In this document: piece after piece, positions 34,522 to 44,226 of the stretch
How the letters are laid out: the number at the start of each line of letters is the position of its first letter
Position numbering within the stretch: position 1 is the stretch's first letter
NCBI GenBank assembly: GCA_026418455.1
Contig: JAOABH010000004.1
Coordinates: 310,001-374,000, forward strand
Source: Hydrogenothermaceae bacterium
GTDB taxonomy: Bacteria > Aquificota > Aquificia > Aquificales > Hydrogenothermaceae
Direction of reading: 5' to 3'
DNA: 64,000 nt
The notes under the pieces: model-generated
Told to the model about the DNA's origin: nothing
Seen by the model: the letters and a program-made list of their open reading frames with translations, nothing else
Database searches by the model: none
Program-made: the position numbers and the translations under genes

Positions 34522-35886
34522 ATGGAAAGAGAGAAAATTGTAGAGTGGGATAAAGAGTATTTTTGGCATCCATTCACACAGATGAAAGTTTACCGTGAAG
34601 AGGACAATGTTATAGTGGAGAGAGGAGAAGGAAATTATATAATTGATATATACGGCAACAGGTACCTTGATGGTGTTGCTTCTCTGTGGTGTAATGTCCA
34701 TGGACATAATCATCCAAAGTTAAATAAAGCTATATTTGATCAGGTAAGTAAAATAGCCCACTTTACTACCTTGGGAGCGTCAAATGTCCCTGCTGTATTG
34801 CTTGCCAAGAGACTTGTAGATATAACACCTTCATCTTTGAAAAAAGTTTTTTATAGTGAAGATGGCTCAGAGGCTATGGAGATAGCGATAAAGATTGCCT
34901 ACCATTACTGGCATAATAAAGGTTATAAAGAGAAAAATAAATTTATAACTTTAAGTGAAGCTTACCACGGAGACACAATAGGAAGTGTCAGTGTAGGTGG
35001 GATAAATATATTCCATGAAAAGTATAGACCTTTACTCTTTGATGTTTATAAGCTTCCATCTCCATATCTTAAAGCTGTTGAGATTGCCGGAAGAGAAAAA
35101 GCTTTAGAAAGAGAAACTACTAAAAGATTGATAGAGGAAGTCGAAGAGTTTGTTTTTCAACATCATCAGACAATAGCTGGGTTTGTTGTTGAAGCGGGGG
35201 TTCAGGGAGCAGCTGGAATTTTACCTTTTCCGGAAGGATATCTAAAAGAAGTAGAGAGAATATGTCGAGATTATAACATACTTATGATAGTTGATGAGGT
35301 TGCTACAGGTTTTGGAAGGACCGGAGAGATGTTTGCATCTATAAAAGAAGGTGTAAATCCGGATATCATGGCTATGGGTAAAGGAATAACTGGAGGATAT
35401 CTACCGTTAGCAGCCACATTAACGACAGAAGAGATATTTAATGCATTTTTAGGAGAGTTTGGAGAGGCAAAACATTTTTACCATGGACACACATATACCG
35501 GAAATCCGGTAGCCTGCAATGTAGCTCTTGCAAATATTGACCTTTTTGAAGAAGAAAAAACCTTAGATAGAGTTAAAGAGAGGATAAAACAGCTATCTGA
35601 AAGATTAAAAGAACTTTGGGATCTAAAACATGTAGGTGATGTCCGTCAATATGGACTTATGGCAGGTGTTGAACTTGTAAAAGATAAGAAAACAAAAGAG
35701 CCTTTTGATTATGGACTTAGAACTGGATTTAAAGTTGCAAAGATGATGTTAAAGAAAGGTATATGGGTAAGACCACTTGGAGATGTTATGGTGATAATGC
35801 CACCTCTCTCAATAACTTCCAAAGAACTTGACTACTTCATAGATAGTTTAAAGGAGTGTATCAAAGAGTTAGAGATAGGAGGTTAG
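34522..35886 (+). CDS. bioA: Adenosylmethionine-8-amino-7-oxononanoate aminotransferase BioA
   Basis: 454 residues. BioA makes 7,8-diaminopelargonate in biotin synthesis using SAM as amino donor. Characteristic are the start WHPFTQMKVY, NVHGHNHPKL, FYSEDGSEAMEIAIK, YHGDTIGS, DEVATGFGRTG, and the PLP lysine in MAMGKGITGGYLPLAAT. It begins 13 bases after the L,D-transpeptidase gene and overlaps the convergent pabB by 26 bases. Confidence 0.95.
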   Translation: MEREKIVEWDKEYFWHPFTQMKVYREEDNVIVERGEGNYIIDIYGNRYLDGVASLWCNVHGHNHPKLNKAIFDQVSKIAHFTTLGASNVPAVLLAKRLVDITPSSLKKVFYSEDGSEAMEIAIKIAYHYWHNKGYKEKNKFITLSEAYHGDTIGSVSVGGINIFHEKYRPLLFDVYKLPSPYLKAVEIAGREKALERETTKRLIEEVEEFVFQHHQTIAGFVVEAGVQGAAGILPFPEGYLKEVERICRDYNILMIVDEVATGFGRTGEMFASIKEGVNPDIMAMGKGITGGYLPLAATLTTEEIFNAFLGEFGEAKHFYHGHTYTGNPVACNVALANIDLFEEEKTLDRVKERIKQLSERLKELWDLKHVGDVRQYGLMAGVELVKDKKTKEPFDYGLRTGFKVAKMMLKKGIWVRPLGDVMVIMPPLSITSKELDYFIDSLKECIKELEIGG

Positions 35887-36997
35887 CTTTTGCCTTTAAA
35901 AGAGTTTCCTCATATTCTTTCTCCGGGTCTGAGTCCCAGACTATGCCGGAGCCTACATATATAAAACATTTTTGATTTTTAAATATCATCTGTCTTATGG
36001 CTACACTCATAGTAAAGTCCATACTTGGTTTTATCAAAACTGTGGATCCACAGTAAATAGACCTTCTACTGTCTTCCAACTCCTCAATTATCTCAACAGC
36101 TCTCTTCTTAGGTGCTCCTGTTACAGAACCAGGTGGAAAGGTTGCTTTTAATATATCTGTCAAATATATACCTTCTCTAACTCTACCTGTTATAGTTGAA
36201 CTCATCTGATAGAGTGTCTTATACTCCTCAACTTCAAAAAGCTTTTCAACTTTGATATCTCTACAGACAACTCCCAAATCATTCCTCATAAGGTCAGTTA
36301 TCATAAGATTTTCTGCTCGTTCTTTTTCACTGTGTAAAAGATGGATTTTATAATCCTTATCTTTGCTACAAGTTCCTTTAATTGGTTTAGTAGTTAGTTT
36401 ATTACCTTCTTTTCTTAAAAAAAGCTCCATAGATCCAGATATAAGTCTAAAATCTTTATCTCTTATATACATCATATAGTCGGTAGGTTGAAGTTTGGAG
36501 AGTTTTAAGAATATAGAAAGTGGGCTAAATATACCTTCTACATCTATTCTGTGGGATAGATTTATCTGGTATATATCTCCATATTCTATATACTCTTTTG
36601 CCTTTTTTACTTTTTTTATAAACTCTTCTTTTGATGTTAAGTATTTAATATTCTCAATCTTTGACTGGTTAAATGTTTGGTCTATATCTATATTTTTGTA
36701 ATTTTTATAAAAATTTAGGTATATAATTGGAAAAGTTCCGGGATTATTTTTAGGATATTTTTTTATATTATTTAGAGTATAATCTTTAAAATCGTAGGAT
36801 ATATATCCTAAGGCAAAAAATTTACCACTATTTAAATATCTCTCAATTAATCTCAAAGGATTATCTGTTTTAATTCTTTTTTTTCCAATAAAAAGAGTAT
36901 TTTTGTAGTATCTCACAGTTATAACAGGATTTTCAAATAAAAAATATCCTCTCTTATCAAGCCAGCCATTTTCAGTATGGGAATACAAAATTATCAT
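35861..36997 (-). CDS. pabB: Aminodeoxychorismate synthase component I (PabB-like)
   Basis: 378 residues, shorter than anthranilate synthase TrpE and lacking its N-terminal regulatory part. It makes 4-amino-4-deoxychorismate for folate. The chorismate-binding signature appears as GDIYQINLSHRI, GSMELFL, KPIKGT, RNDLGVVCR, and ATFPPGSVTGAPKKRAVEIIEELE. PabB is preferred to TrpE on length and on the PIKGT motif. Its last 26 bases overlap the end of bioA. Confidence 0.85.
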   Translation of the reverse strand: MIILYSHTENGWLDKRGYFLFENPVITVRYYKNTLFIGKKRIKTDNPLRLIERYLNSGKFFALGYISYDFKDYTLNNIKKYPKNNPGTFPIIYLNFYKNYKNIDIDQTFNQSKIENIKYLTSKEEFIKKVKKAKEYIEYGDIYQINLSHRIDVEGIFSPLSIFLKLSKLQPTDYMMYIRDKDFRLISGSMELFLRKEGNKLTTKPIKGTCSKDKDYKIHLLHSEKERAENLMITDLMRNDLGVVCRDIKVEKLFEVEEYKTLYQMSSTITGRVREGIYLTDILKATFPPGSVTGAPKKRAVEIIEELEDSRRSIYCGSTVLIKPSMDFTMSVAIRQMIFKNQKCFIYVGSGIVWDSDPEKEYEETLLKAKANLLSLTL

Positions 36998-37000
36998 AAA

Positions 37001-38038
37001 TCAATTATAAACAAACTTTACTTTAAGTAGTATGCCAAAGAAACTAAATATATCCTTTGCGACGGCTATTCTTGGTATTCTGTGAATATCTATTTTACTT
37101 TTTACAATACCCTTATCTGTGGTAAATCCAGAGTTAAATATCTGTGAAGTTATACTGACAAGAGTATCGTCATAATGTCCAAATGGATAAGCAAAGTGGT
37201 AAATCTGCTTTCCTAAAATATTTTCAAGCTCTTTTTTTGAAGATGTAAGCTCCTCTAATACTCTCTTTTCTCTTTCTTCGTCGGTTTCAAAATCAAGAAA
37301 TAAATCAAAGTTTTTGTATAGCTCTTCTTTTAACTTTTCTTTCCAGTTTTTTTGATTGAAAAAGTCTCTATCTATAGAGTTTATAAAATCTTTAACTTCT
37401 CTTTTTAAAAATCCTCTTTTCACAGAAAGGTTGTTTCTTGATGGAAAGATAGGATATCCTAATTTTGGCTCTTCTTCGTAAGCATAAATAAAACTCCAAT
37501 GTCCATTTTGACCATCAAAAAAATCCTCCAACCTATCCTCATAGAACACTCTGGCATGGACTGACCCATGTCCCCCTATATCAAATATATCACTCATCTT
37601 TCTCAGCTCAGCGGCAGATATAAAATCTTCACTTCTACTGTATTTTAAAAATTTAAGGTTAGCCTCCGCCATACTGGTTGGTCTATGTAATTCCTTAAAG
37701 GAAACTTTACCCTTCCAGTAATCTTCAACAGTTGGGCGGATAATATCCTCCTTTAATATCCTTGAAGATATTGGAAAAACCGTTGCCTTAACTTTATGTT
37801 TTTTAAGTATAGGATAAGCATATACAAAATTACTGAGATAACCATCATCAAAGGTTATAGCTACAGAAGGTTTTTCCGGTTCTTTTTCAGATTGAATATA
37901 ATCAATAACTTCATCAAGTGTTATTATTTTGTATCTCTCTTTAAGATAGTTTATCTCAAAATCAAAAGTTTTATAATAAACATCAGATCCCCAATTTTTT
38001 AATATATGATGATAATAGATTATAAAAACCTTAGCCAC
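37001..38038 (-). CDS. Polysaccharide deacetylase family protein
   Basis: 345 residues. A carbohydrate esterase 4 (NodB) domain is recognisable: FIIYYHHIL at the start, the metal-binding TFDDGYLSNF, and GGHGSVHARVF with the two histidines; FAYPFGHYDDT closes the domain. The region of about 170 residues between the second and third motif is longer than usual. It overlaps the upstream glycosyltransferase by 8 bases, so both probably act on one envelope polysaccharide. The substrate is not evident. Confidence 0.85.
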   Translation of the reverse strand: MAKVFIIYYHHILKNWGSDVYYKTFDFEINYLKERYKIITLDEVIDYIQSEKEPEKPSVAITFDDGYLSNFVYAYPILKKHKVKATVFPISSRILKEDIIRPTVEDYWKGKVSFKELHRPTSMAEANLKFLKYSRSEDFISAAELRKMSDIFDIGGHGSVHARVFYEDRLEDFFDGQNGHWSFIYAYEEEPKLGYPIFPSRNNLSVKRGFLKREVKDFINSIDRDFFNQKNWKEKLKEELYKNFDLFLDFETDEEREKRVLEELTSSKKELENILGKQIYHFAYPFGHYDDTLVSITSQIFNSGFTTDKGIVKSKIDIHRIPRIAVAKDIFSFFGILLKVKFVYN

Positions 38039-39128
38039 TTATCAGCTCCTCAAACAGCTTAATATAGCCTTCTGCAGTTTTCTCTATGGAATACTCTTTG
38101 GCAGTTTCTACTGCATTTTTAGAGATTCTATCATAATCTTCCTGTGATAAATTTAGAAGATAGTTAAGTTTTTTGGTAAAGTTCTCAAAATCTCCTACAT
38201 CTACAGCAAATCCATTATATCCGTCGATTAGATACTCACCTATTCCACCAGCTAAGGTTGAGAGGACTACTTTTCCTGTTGCCATAGCTTGAAGAAGGCT
38301 TCCGGCTATCCCCTCTAAATTTGAAGAAAGAAGAAAGAAGTCTGAAGCATTAAGTAAATCAGGAACATCTTCTCTAAATCCAAGACCAATAACTCTATTT
38401 TCTATCCCAAATTTTCTTGCAAACTCCTTTCCATACTTATCTGTATCAAGGCCTACCAAAATTAAAAAGCAGTTTTCACAGTTTAACTTTGAAAAAGATT
38501 CTATTAGTTTATCTTGTGCTTTTACTTGAAGTTGCCAGTTAGCAACATTTATAAAAAGCTTTGCATGTGGAGGAATATTAAGTTCTTTCCTAACTTTTTC
38601 CCTTATCTGTGTATCAGGTTTAAATCTTGATAAATCCACTCCGCTTTTTATGGTTATAAGCTTATTTGGAAAAAAGTTCTCTTTTTCTAAGATGTTTTTA
38701 ACTTCCTGAGAAACAACTACTATCTTATCAGCTTTACTGTATTTAATAATTTTTGATAGTAAAGAAGGAACTCTTCCTGATCTTCTTACAGCCACTATTT
38801 TAGGTTTAGGATTAAAAAAATAAGTTGATAAGGCTACATAGTCCATAGATTTTGGTGAATTTGCTATCACTACATCAAATTTATTGTTGTTAACAATGTC
38901 AATTAATCTTCTATAATTTGACCATCTGTATCTTGGGTTAGGTTTGTTATCTTCAAAAAAATGGATAGGTATATTATAAGGTTTTAACTTCTGTATCATC
39001 TGAGTATAGTCTTGATTTAAAGCTATATGGACATCTATTCCTTTATTTTTAAGCTCCCGAGTGGTTAAATAAACTTGCTCTTTTGTTCCTCCCCAACCAG
39101 TTCCATCAACTACTTGCAAAACTTTCAA
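38031..39128 (-). CDS. Glycosyltransferase, GT4-type (GT-B fold)
   Basis: 365 residues. Two Rossmann-like halves of a GT-B enzyme are visible: the acceptor-side start VLQVVDGTGWGGTKEQVYL, and the donor side with NVANWQLQVKAQDKLIESF and SSNLEGIAGSLLQAMATGKVVLS, which includes the family's E-x7-E-like nucleotide-sugar site. GGTKEQ near the N-terminus is typical of LPS-type GT4 enzymes. The next gene, a polysaccharide deacetylase, overlaps by 8 bases. The sugar donor is unknown. Confidence 0.87.
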   Translation of the reverse strand: MKVLQVVDGTGWGGTKEQVYLTTRELKNKGIDVHIALNQDYTQMIQKLKPYNIPIHFFEDNKPNPRYRWSNYRRLIDIVNNNKFDVVIANSPKSMDYVALSTYFFNPKPKIVAVRRSGRVPSLLSKIIKYSKADKIVVVSQEVKNILEKENFFPNKLITIKSGVDLSRFKPDTQIREKVRKELNIPPHAKLFINVANWQLQVKAQDKLIESFSKLNCENCFLILVGLDTDKYGKEFARKFGIENRVIGLGFREDVPDLLNASDFFLLSSNLEGIAGSLLQAMATGKVVLSTLAGGIGEYLIDGYNGFAVDVGDFENFTKKLNYLLNLSQEDYDRISKNAVETAKEYSIEKTAEGYIKLFEELISG

Positions 39129-39144
39129 TACCTATCTACCTCGT

Positions 39145-40317
39145 TTAATAACCTTTCACATAGTCTCTATAACTATATATTCTCTCTTTTATCTGGATCC
39201 AGTTGTCATTTCCAAATTTCTCTAATATTTCCCTTGCAAGGACAAAGGCAAGCATACTTTCTGCAACCACTGCAGCAGCTGGAACTGCTGTTATATCTGA
39301 TCTTTCTTTTGCCGCCATAAATGGCTCTTTCGTTATAACATTTACAGACTGTAGAGATTTCTGTCTCATAAGTGTAGGTATAGGTTTCATCGCTGCTCTC
39401 ACTACGATGGGCTCACCGTTTGTCATTCCACCTTCTAATCCACCAGCTCTGTTTGTCTTTCTGTAAAATCCTCTCTCTCTATCGTAAAATATCTCGTCAT
39501 GGGCTTGAGAACCTACTTTACCGGCAAGGCTAAAACCCTCTCCTATCTCAACCCCTTTTATTGCTTGAATACTCATAATAGCCTGTGCTATCTTACCATC
39601 TAATCTTGTATCCCATTGAGTATAACTTCCAAGTCCAACAGGTACTCCGGTGGCATAAACTTCAAACACACCACCTAAACTTTCTCCCTCTCTTTTCATA
39701 AGGTCTATATACTCTTTAAACTCTTCATCTTTACCATTAACTGCTAACCTTATCTCCGAATTTTCTGCATTATTAAATCTCTCTTCAAGGGATAGACTTT
39801 CGTATTCCTCCATTTTTATAGTTTTCTCTCCAATAGATACAACATAACTTCCTATCTTTATACCTATATCTTCAAGAAGTATCTTACATAGAGCTCCAAC
39901 TGCTACCCTTGTAGTAGTTTCCCTTGCCGAAGCCCTTTCTAATATGTTTCTTAAATCATAAAAGCCGTATTTTATACCTCCTACAAGGTCTGCATGTCCC
40001 GGTCTTGGTTCTACTATCTGTCTTTTATCAGTAGGTTCTCCGGTGGGAGACATTATTTCAGTCCAGTTTTCCCAGTCTCTATTTTTTATCATCACTGTTA
40101 TTGGGCTACCAAGTGTTATTCCAAATCTTACTCCCGATAGAATCTCGGCAGTATCTTTCTCTATCTGCATCCTACCACCACGACCATAACCTTTCTGCCT
40201 TCTGGCAAGCTCTTGGTTAATTTTATTTATATCTATCTCCACATTGGAAGGATATCCATCCACTATTACGGTTAAAGCTTGGCCGTGAGACTCTCCTGCA
40301 TTTAAAAATCTGAGCAT
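39145..40317 (-). CDS. aroC: Chorismate synthase AroC
   Basis: 390 residues. It makes chorismate from EPSP with reduced flavin. Family signatures include LRFLNAGESHGQALT at the start, RRQKGYGRGGRMQIE, the RPGHADLVGGIKYG motif, SARETTTRVAVGA, and RAGGLEGGMTNGEPIVVRAAMKPI (quoted in parts). It begins 19 bases after the IclR-type regulator gene. No odd features. Confidence 0.97.
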   Translation of the reverse strand: MLRFLNAGESHGQALTVIVDGYPSNVEIDINKINQELARRQKGYGRGGRMQIEKDTAEILSGVRFGITLGSPITVMIKNRDWENWTEIMSPTGEPTDKRQIVEPRPGHADLVGGIKYGFYDLRNILERASARETTTRVAVGALCKILLEDIGIKIGSYVVSIGEKTIKMEEYESLSLEERFNNAENSEIRLAVNGKDEEFKEYIDLMKREGESLGGVFEVYATGVPVGLGSYTQWDTRLDGKIAQAIMSIQAIKGVEIGEGFSLAGKVGSQAHDEIFYDRERGFYRKTNRAGGLEGGMTNGEPIVVRAAMKPIPTLMRQKSLQSVNVITKEPFMAAKERSDITAVPAAAVVAESMLAFVLAREILEKFGNDNWIQIKERIYSYRDYVKGY

Positions 40318-40336
40318 TCAAATCCTCCGAATAATT

Positions 40337-41008
40337 TTAAGGAAGGTCTATCTTTGATATGTTTGATATCTCTTTTGCCGTGTTTAAAAGGTAATACTTT
40401 AACAGTCCTTCACAGTTATCTTTATTTAATCTGCTTATAGGAGCTACTATGGAAAGTGCAGCTACTGGATGATCTGATTCATCTCTTATAACTGTAGCTA
40501 TCTCACTTACTTCTCTCTCTGCTCCTTCAACATCACACTCAAATATCTCCCCATTATCTCTTTTTGCTCTAAGTATTGCTCTTCCGGCAGCAGTTCCCAA
40601 TGCCGGAAATCTCTTTGCAACTCTCGATTTTACTAAAACAGAATGTTTACTTTGTTTTTCGTATATATAAACTATATCGTTATCATGTAAAATAGAGAGA
40701 TAAACACTCTCGTTTGTCTGATTTCTTAGATTCTTTATAAAAGGCTTTGCCACATTTAAGATGGGAAGGTTCTTTATATAAGCATATTCCAAAAATAAAG
40801 TTTTAGTTCCAAGTTTGTAACTTCCAGTCTCTTCATCTTGTTCTATTAAACCTTTAACTTCCAAGGTTGCAAGTAAACGAAAGACATTATTTTTGTTTAA
40901 ACCCAGAATATTACTAAGGTCAGTAACTCCTAAATAGTCATGTTCTTTAAGAGCTTCTAATAAATCTAAAGCTTTTTCAACTGATTTTTTTGCACCTTTT
41001 TTCTGCAT
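40337..41008 (-). CDS. IclR-family transcriptional regulator
   Basis: 223 residues. An N-terminal winged HTH (SVEKALDLLEALKEHDYLGV, LNKNNVFRLLATLEVKGLIE) is followed by the IclR ligand-binding domain (GTAAGRAILRAKRD, SDHPVAALSIVAPISR). The domain is slightly short in the middle. It is divergent from miaA and lies upstream of aroC, so control of aromatic biosynthesis or of an unlinked catabolic pathway are both possible. Confidence 0.88.
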   Translation of the reverse strand: MQKKGAKKSVEKALDLLEALKEHDYLGVTDLSNILGLNKNNVFRLLATLEVKGLIEQDEETGSYKLGTKTLFLEYAYIKNLPILNVAKPFIKNLRNQTNESVYLSILHDNDIVYIYEKQSKHSVLVKSRVAKRFPALGTAAGRAILRAKRDNGEIFECDVEGAEREVSEIATVIRDESDHPVAALSIVAPISRLNKDNCEGLLKYYLLNTAKEISNISKIDLP

Positions 41009-41053
41009 AAGAATATATTATTATAAATAATGAATTTTTACAAGTTGAGGAAT

Positions 41054-41971
41054 ATGATAGTAATAGCTGGAGCAACAGCAACGGGAAAAACAGAGATAGG
41101 TATAAAACTTGCCAAAGAGATAGATGGAGAAGTGATAAGTGCCGATTCTATGATGGTGTATAAGTATATGGATATAGGCACAGCAAAACCTTCTTTAGAA
41201 GAAAGAGAAGGAATACCACACCATCTTATTGATTTAGTTTTACCTTCGGAAAATTTTTCTGTAAAGGATTATATACATCATTTTGACAAAGCTTTAAAGG
41301 AGATAACAGATAAAGGAAAAATACCAATAGTAGTAGGTGGAAGCTGGCTGTATATTCAGACAGCACTTTACGGTATTGCAGAGGCACCGGAAGGTGATTG
41401 GTCTTTAAGGGAAAAGCTTTATAGAGAAGATAGCCGAAAATTATACGATCAGCTTTTAGAAATAGACCCGGAGTATGCGAAAAAAATACATCCAAACGAT
41501 AAAAAGAGAGTTATAAGAGCTCTGGAAGTTTTTCATATATCTGGAAAACCTTTTTCTCACTTTTTAAATATTCACAGGTTTCAAATACCGAAATATCAAT
41601 TCAAAGGCTATATTCTTACAAGGAGTAAAGATGAGATAATGGATAGAATAGAGAAGAGAGTTGAAAAGATGTTTAAACTTGGTCTCGTAGAAGAGGTTAG
41701 AAAGCTTTTAGATATGGGTTTTAAAGATGCACTTACCTCAATGCAGGCAATAGGTTATAAAGAGCTTATACCATATATTGAGAATAAAGTTAGCTTAGAA
41801 GACTCAAAAAATAGTATAATAAAGAATACAAAAGAGTTTGCAAAGAGACAGATTAGAACTTTTAGAAACAAAACCGATTTTAAAGGGTTGAAAGTAGAAA
41901 AAGAGGAGTTAATTATTAAGCATATACTTCAGGAGATAGAAAAAATGGATATTTTAAACTTTGAAAAATAA
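41054..41971 (+). CDS. miaA: tRNA dimethylallyltransferase MiaA
   Basis: About 305 residues. MiaA prenylates A37 of tRNAs reading U-starting codons. The P-loop IVIAGATATGKTEIG opens the protein, followed by ADSMMVYKYMDIGTAKPS, PHHLIDLVLPSENFSV and VGGSWLYIQTALYGIAEAP. The ATG at 41054 puts the P-loop at the very N-terminus and has GAGG close upstream; an in-frame ATG at 41030 is possible but lacks a ribosome-binding site. miaA-hfq-hflX in this order is a widely conserved operon. Confidence 0.95.
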   Translation: MIVIAGATATGKTEIGIKLAKEIDGEVISADSMMVYKYMDIGTAKPSLEEREGIPHHLIDLVLPSENFSVKDYIHHFDKALKEITDKGKIPIVVGGSWLYIQTALYGIAEAPEGDWSLREKLYREDSRKLYDQLLEIDPEYAKKIHPNDKKRVIRALEVFHISGKPFSHFLNIHRFQIPKYQFKGYILTRSKDEIMDRIEKRVEKMFKLGLVEEVRKLLDMGFKDALTSMQAIGYKELIPYIENKVSLEDSKNSIIKNTKEFAKRQIRTFRNKTDFKGLKVEKEELIIKHILQEIEKMDILNFEK

Positions 41972-41993
41972 ACACAGAAGGAGGTTTTTAAGG

Positions 41994-42182
41994 ATGAATG
42001 TTCAAGATGAGATTTTGACAGAGTATAGGAAAGAAGGAAAAGAAGTTACAATTTATCTTATCAGAGGAACCAGGATAGTGGGGAAAATCTTAGACAGTGA
42101 CCAGTTTACAATCTTACTTGATGTAAATGGTCAACAGCAACTTATATACAAACACGCTATAAGCACAATTGTTGTTGAATGA
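41994..42182 (+). CDS. hfq: RNA chaperone Hfq
   Basis: 62 residues, so a very short Hfq with almost no C-terminal tail. The Sm1 motif VTIYLIRGTRIVGKILDSDQFTILL and the Sm2 motif YKHAISTI are both clear. The ATG has GGAGG 9 bases upstream and starts 22 bases after miaA. The stop overlaps hflX in ATGA. The miaA-hfq-hflX context supports the identification. Confidence 0.94.
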   Translation: MNVQDEILTEYRKEGKEVTIYLIRGTRIVGKILDSDQFTILLDVNGQQQLIYKHAISTIVVE

Positions 42183-43282
42183 GAGCAGTTTTAGTAGGTG
42201 TAAGAACAGACCAAACAGAGAGAGATTTTAGATTCTCTGTATCAGAGCTTGAAGGACTTGTAGAGGCTGCGGAAGGACAGGTATTAGGAAAGGTTTATCA
42301 GAAAAGGGATTATCCTGACCCTGCTTATTACATAGGTAAAGGAAAAGCTCAGGAGATAGCTAAACTTGTAGAAGGTATAGAGGCCGATACTGTGGTTTTT
42401 AACGTTAATCTCTCTCCGGTTCAGATATCAAATCTAAAAGAGATTATCGGAGTTGATGTTTTAGATAGAACAGACCTTATACTGATGATATTCTTAAAGA
42501 GAGCAAAGACAAGGCAGGCAAAACTTCAAGTGGAGCTTGCATACCTTCAACATCAATTACCGAGAATGTATGGCACTAAAGGTAAAGACCTTTCAAGAAT
42601 TGGTGGTGGTATGAAGACAAGGGGAGCCGGGGAGCAGATAGGTGAGATAAAAACAAGAAGAATTAAAGAAAGAATAACAAAGATAAAAAGAGAACTTGAA
42701 GAAATAAAGAAACAGAGGAGAATCCAAAGACAATCAAGAGAAGACAATCCAGATATACTGAAAGTTTCTTTAGTAGGATATACAAATGCTGGAAAATCAT
42801 CACTGTTGAAAAGGTTATCAAAAAAAGATATCTTTGTGTCGGATATGTTATTTGCAACACTTGACACAAAAACATCACAACTTTACTTTCCGGACATAAG
42901 AAAAAAAGCTCTGATAACCGATACTGTAGGATTTGTAGAAAATATGCCTCAGGAACTTATGGATGCTTTCATGGCAACCCTTGAAGAGGTAAAAGATGCA
43001 GATGTTATCTTACATGTGATAGATATATCAGATGAAAATTGGGAAAAGAAAAAAGCTACTGTAGAAAAAGTTCTGTCTGAGCTTAAAGTTTTAGATAAAC
43101 CCATAATAGAAGTTATGAATAAGATGGATAAGATAGTTCCTTCAAAGGATTTAATAGAGGAAGATGAAACGGAAAACAAGCTGTATATATCTACAACAGA
43201 GGGATGGAATATAGATAAACTTGTTGATTTACTTAAAAAGTACTCACTGAAAAAATCGGAGGTGATAGGTTATGAACAGTGA
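42179..43282 (+). CDS. hflX: Ribosome-associated GTPase HflX
   Basis: 367 residues. HflX rescues or splits stalled ribosomes, notably under heat stress. The N-terminal HflX domain has PDPAYYIGKGKAQEIA, then DRTDLILMIFLKRAKT and a basic coiled region. The G domain has G1 GYTNAGKSSLLKRL, G3 DTVGFVENMP and the G4-like NKMDK. It overlaps hfq by 4 bases and the HIT gene by 11. Confidence 0.96.
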   Translation: MRAVLVGVRTDQTERDFRFSVSELEGLVEAAEGQVLGKVYQKRDYPDPAYYIGKGKAQEIAKLVEGIEADTVVFNVNLSPVQISNLKEIIGVDVLDRTDLILMIFLKRAKTRQAKLQVELAYLQHQLPRMYGTKGKDLSRIGGGMKTRGAGEQIGEIKTRRIKERITKIKRELEEIKKQRRIQRQSREDNPDILKVSLVGYTNAGKSSLLKRLSKKDIFVSDMLFATLDTKTSQLYFPDIRKKALITDTVGFVENMPQELMDAFMATLEEVKDADVILHVIDISDENWEKKKATVEKVLSELKVLDKPIIEVMNKMDKIVPSKDLIEEDETENKLYISTTEGWNIDKLVDLLKKYSLKKSEVIGYEQ

Positions 43283-43622
43283 TTGTGTTTTTTGTAAAAT
43301 TGTAAATAAAGAGATTCCTGCAAAAATAGTTTATGAAGATGAACTGATAATGGCATTTCACGATATAAGACCTCAGGCAAAAGTCCATATACTTATAATC
43401 CCGAAAGAACATATACCAAACAATCTGTACTTTGAAGGAAGACATAAAACATTAATAGGACACATAATACTCAAAGCAAATGAGATTGCAAAGATGTTTG
43501 AGATAGACAAAACAGGTTTTAGGCTTATAGTGAATACAGGTCCAGATTCAGGGCAGGAAGTTTTCCATGTCCATTGGCATCTACTTGGTGGAGAGCCTTT
43601 AGGTAAGCTTATCTGTAAATAG
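43272..43622 (+). CDS. HIT-family nucleotide phosphohydrolase (HinT-like)
   Basis: 116 residues. A purine nucleoside phosphoramidase-type HIT protein: CVFCKIVNKEIPAKIVYED at the start, HILIIPKEHIPN in the middle and the catalytic histidine triad HVHWHLLGG near the end. The N-terminal CxxC is present. It overlaps the end of hflX by 11 bases. Confidence 0.93.
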   Translation: MNSDCVFCKIVNKEIPAKIVYEDELIMAFHDIRPQAKVHILIIPKEHIPNNLYFEGRHKTLIGHIILKANEIAKMFEIDKTGFRLIVNTGPDSGQEVFHVHWHLLGGEPLGKLICK

Positions 43623-43644
43623 TATATATACAAAGGAGAAATAG

Positions 43645-44223
43645 ATGGAAACCATTGATACAAGAGGGCTTTTTTGTCCATTACCTTTAACATTGGTATC
43701 AAAAAAGTTAAAAGATATACCGGTAGGAGAGAGATTAAAGGTTTTAGCAGATGATAAGGCATTTAAAAAAGACATAGAGATATGGTCTTTTGAAACTGGA
43801 AATAAATTGATAGAGTTTAAGGAAGAAAATGGCTACTACGTTGCCATCATAGAGAGAGGTAAAGGTTTTAAAGGAGAAAAACTGTGGGATAAGATAAAGT
43901 TTATATCTCTTGGTGTAAAACTCCACATAATACAGCACCTGTTAGATTTATTTCCATCAAAAAAACCAAAGTATCTGATAACTTTTGTCTCTGTGGCAGA
44001 AGGTATAAGGGCAAATAATTTCTTAACAGAGAAAAATATGAATAACTCCTATGTTATGCTTCCAGTTCCAAAAGAAATATACCCACACTGTGGTTTAGTT
44101 TTTGGATTTAGGTCAAAAGATGAAGCTGTTAAAATTTATAACTTTTTAAAGGATAGTAAATTTGCAGTTGAAGATATACATATAGTTGATAAAGAAAAGA
44201 GATATCCAAAGTTAGAGGTTTAA
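43645..44223 (+). CDS. TusA-DUF3343 fusion protein (sulfur/selenium carrier-like)
   Basis: 192 residues. Residues 1-72 are a TusA/SirA domain with the persulfide-carrying motif LFCPLPLTLVSKKL. Residues 105-180 match DUF3343 with YVMLPVPKEIYPHCGLVFGF, which contains a conserved cysteine. Both domains are known separately in sulfur and selenium trafficking; joined, they could pass a persulfide between two cysteines of the same chain. It stands 22 bases after the HIT gene and 3 bases before coaBC. The function is inferred. Confidence 0.75.
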   Translation: METIDTRGLFCPLPLTLVSKKLKDIPVGERLKVLADDKAFKKDIEIWSFETGNKLIEFKEENGYYVAIIERGKGFKGEKLWDKIKFISLGVKLHIIQHLLDLFPSKKPKYLITFVSVAEGIRANNFLTEKNMNNSYVMLPVPKEIYPHCGLVFGFRSKDEAVKIYNFLKDSKFAVEDIHIVDKEKRYPKLEV

Positions 44224-44226
44224 CTG

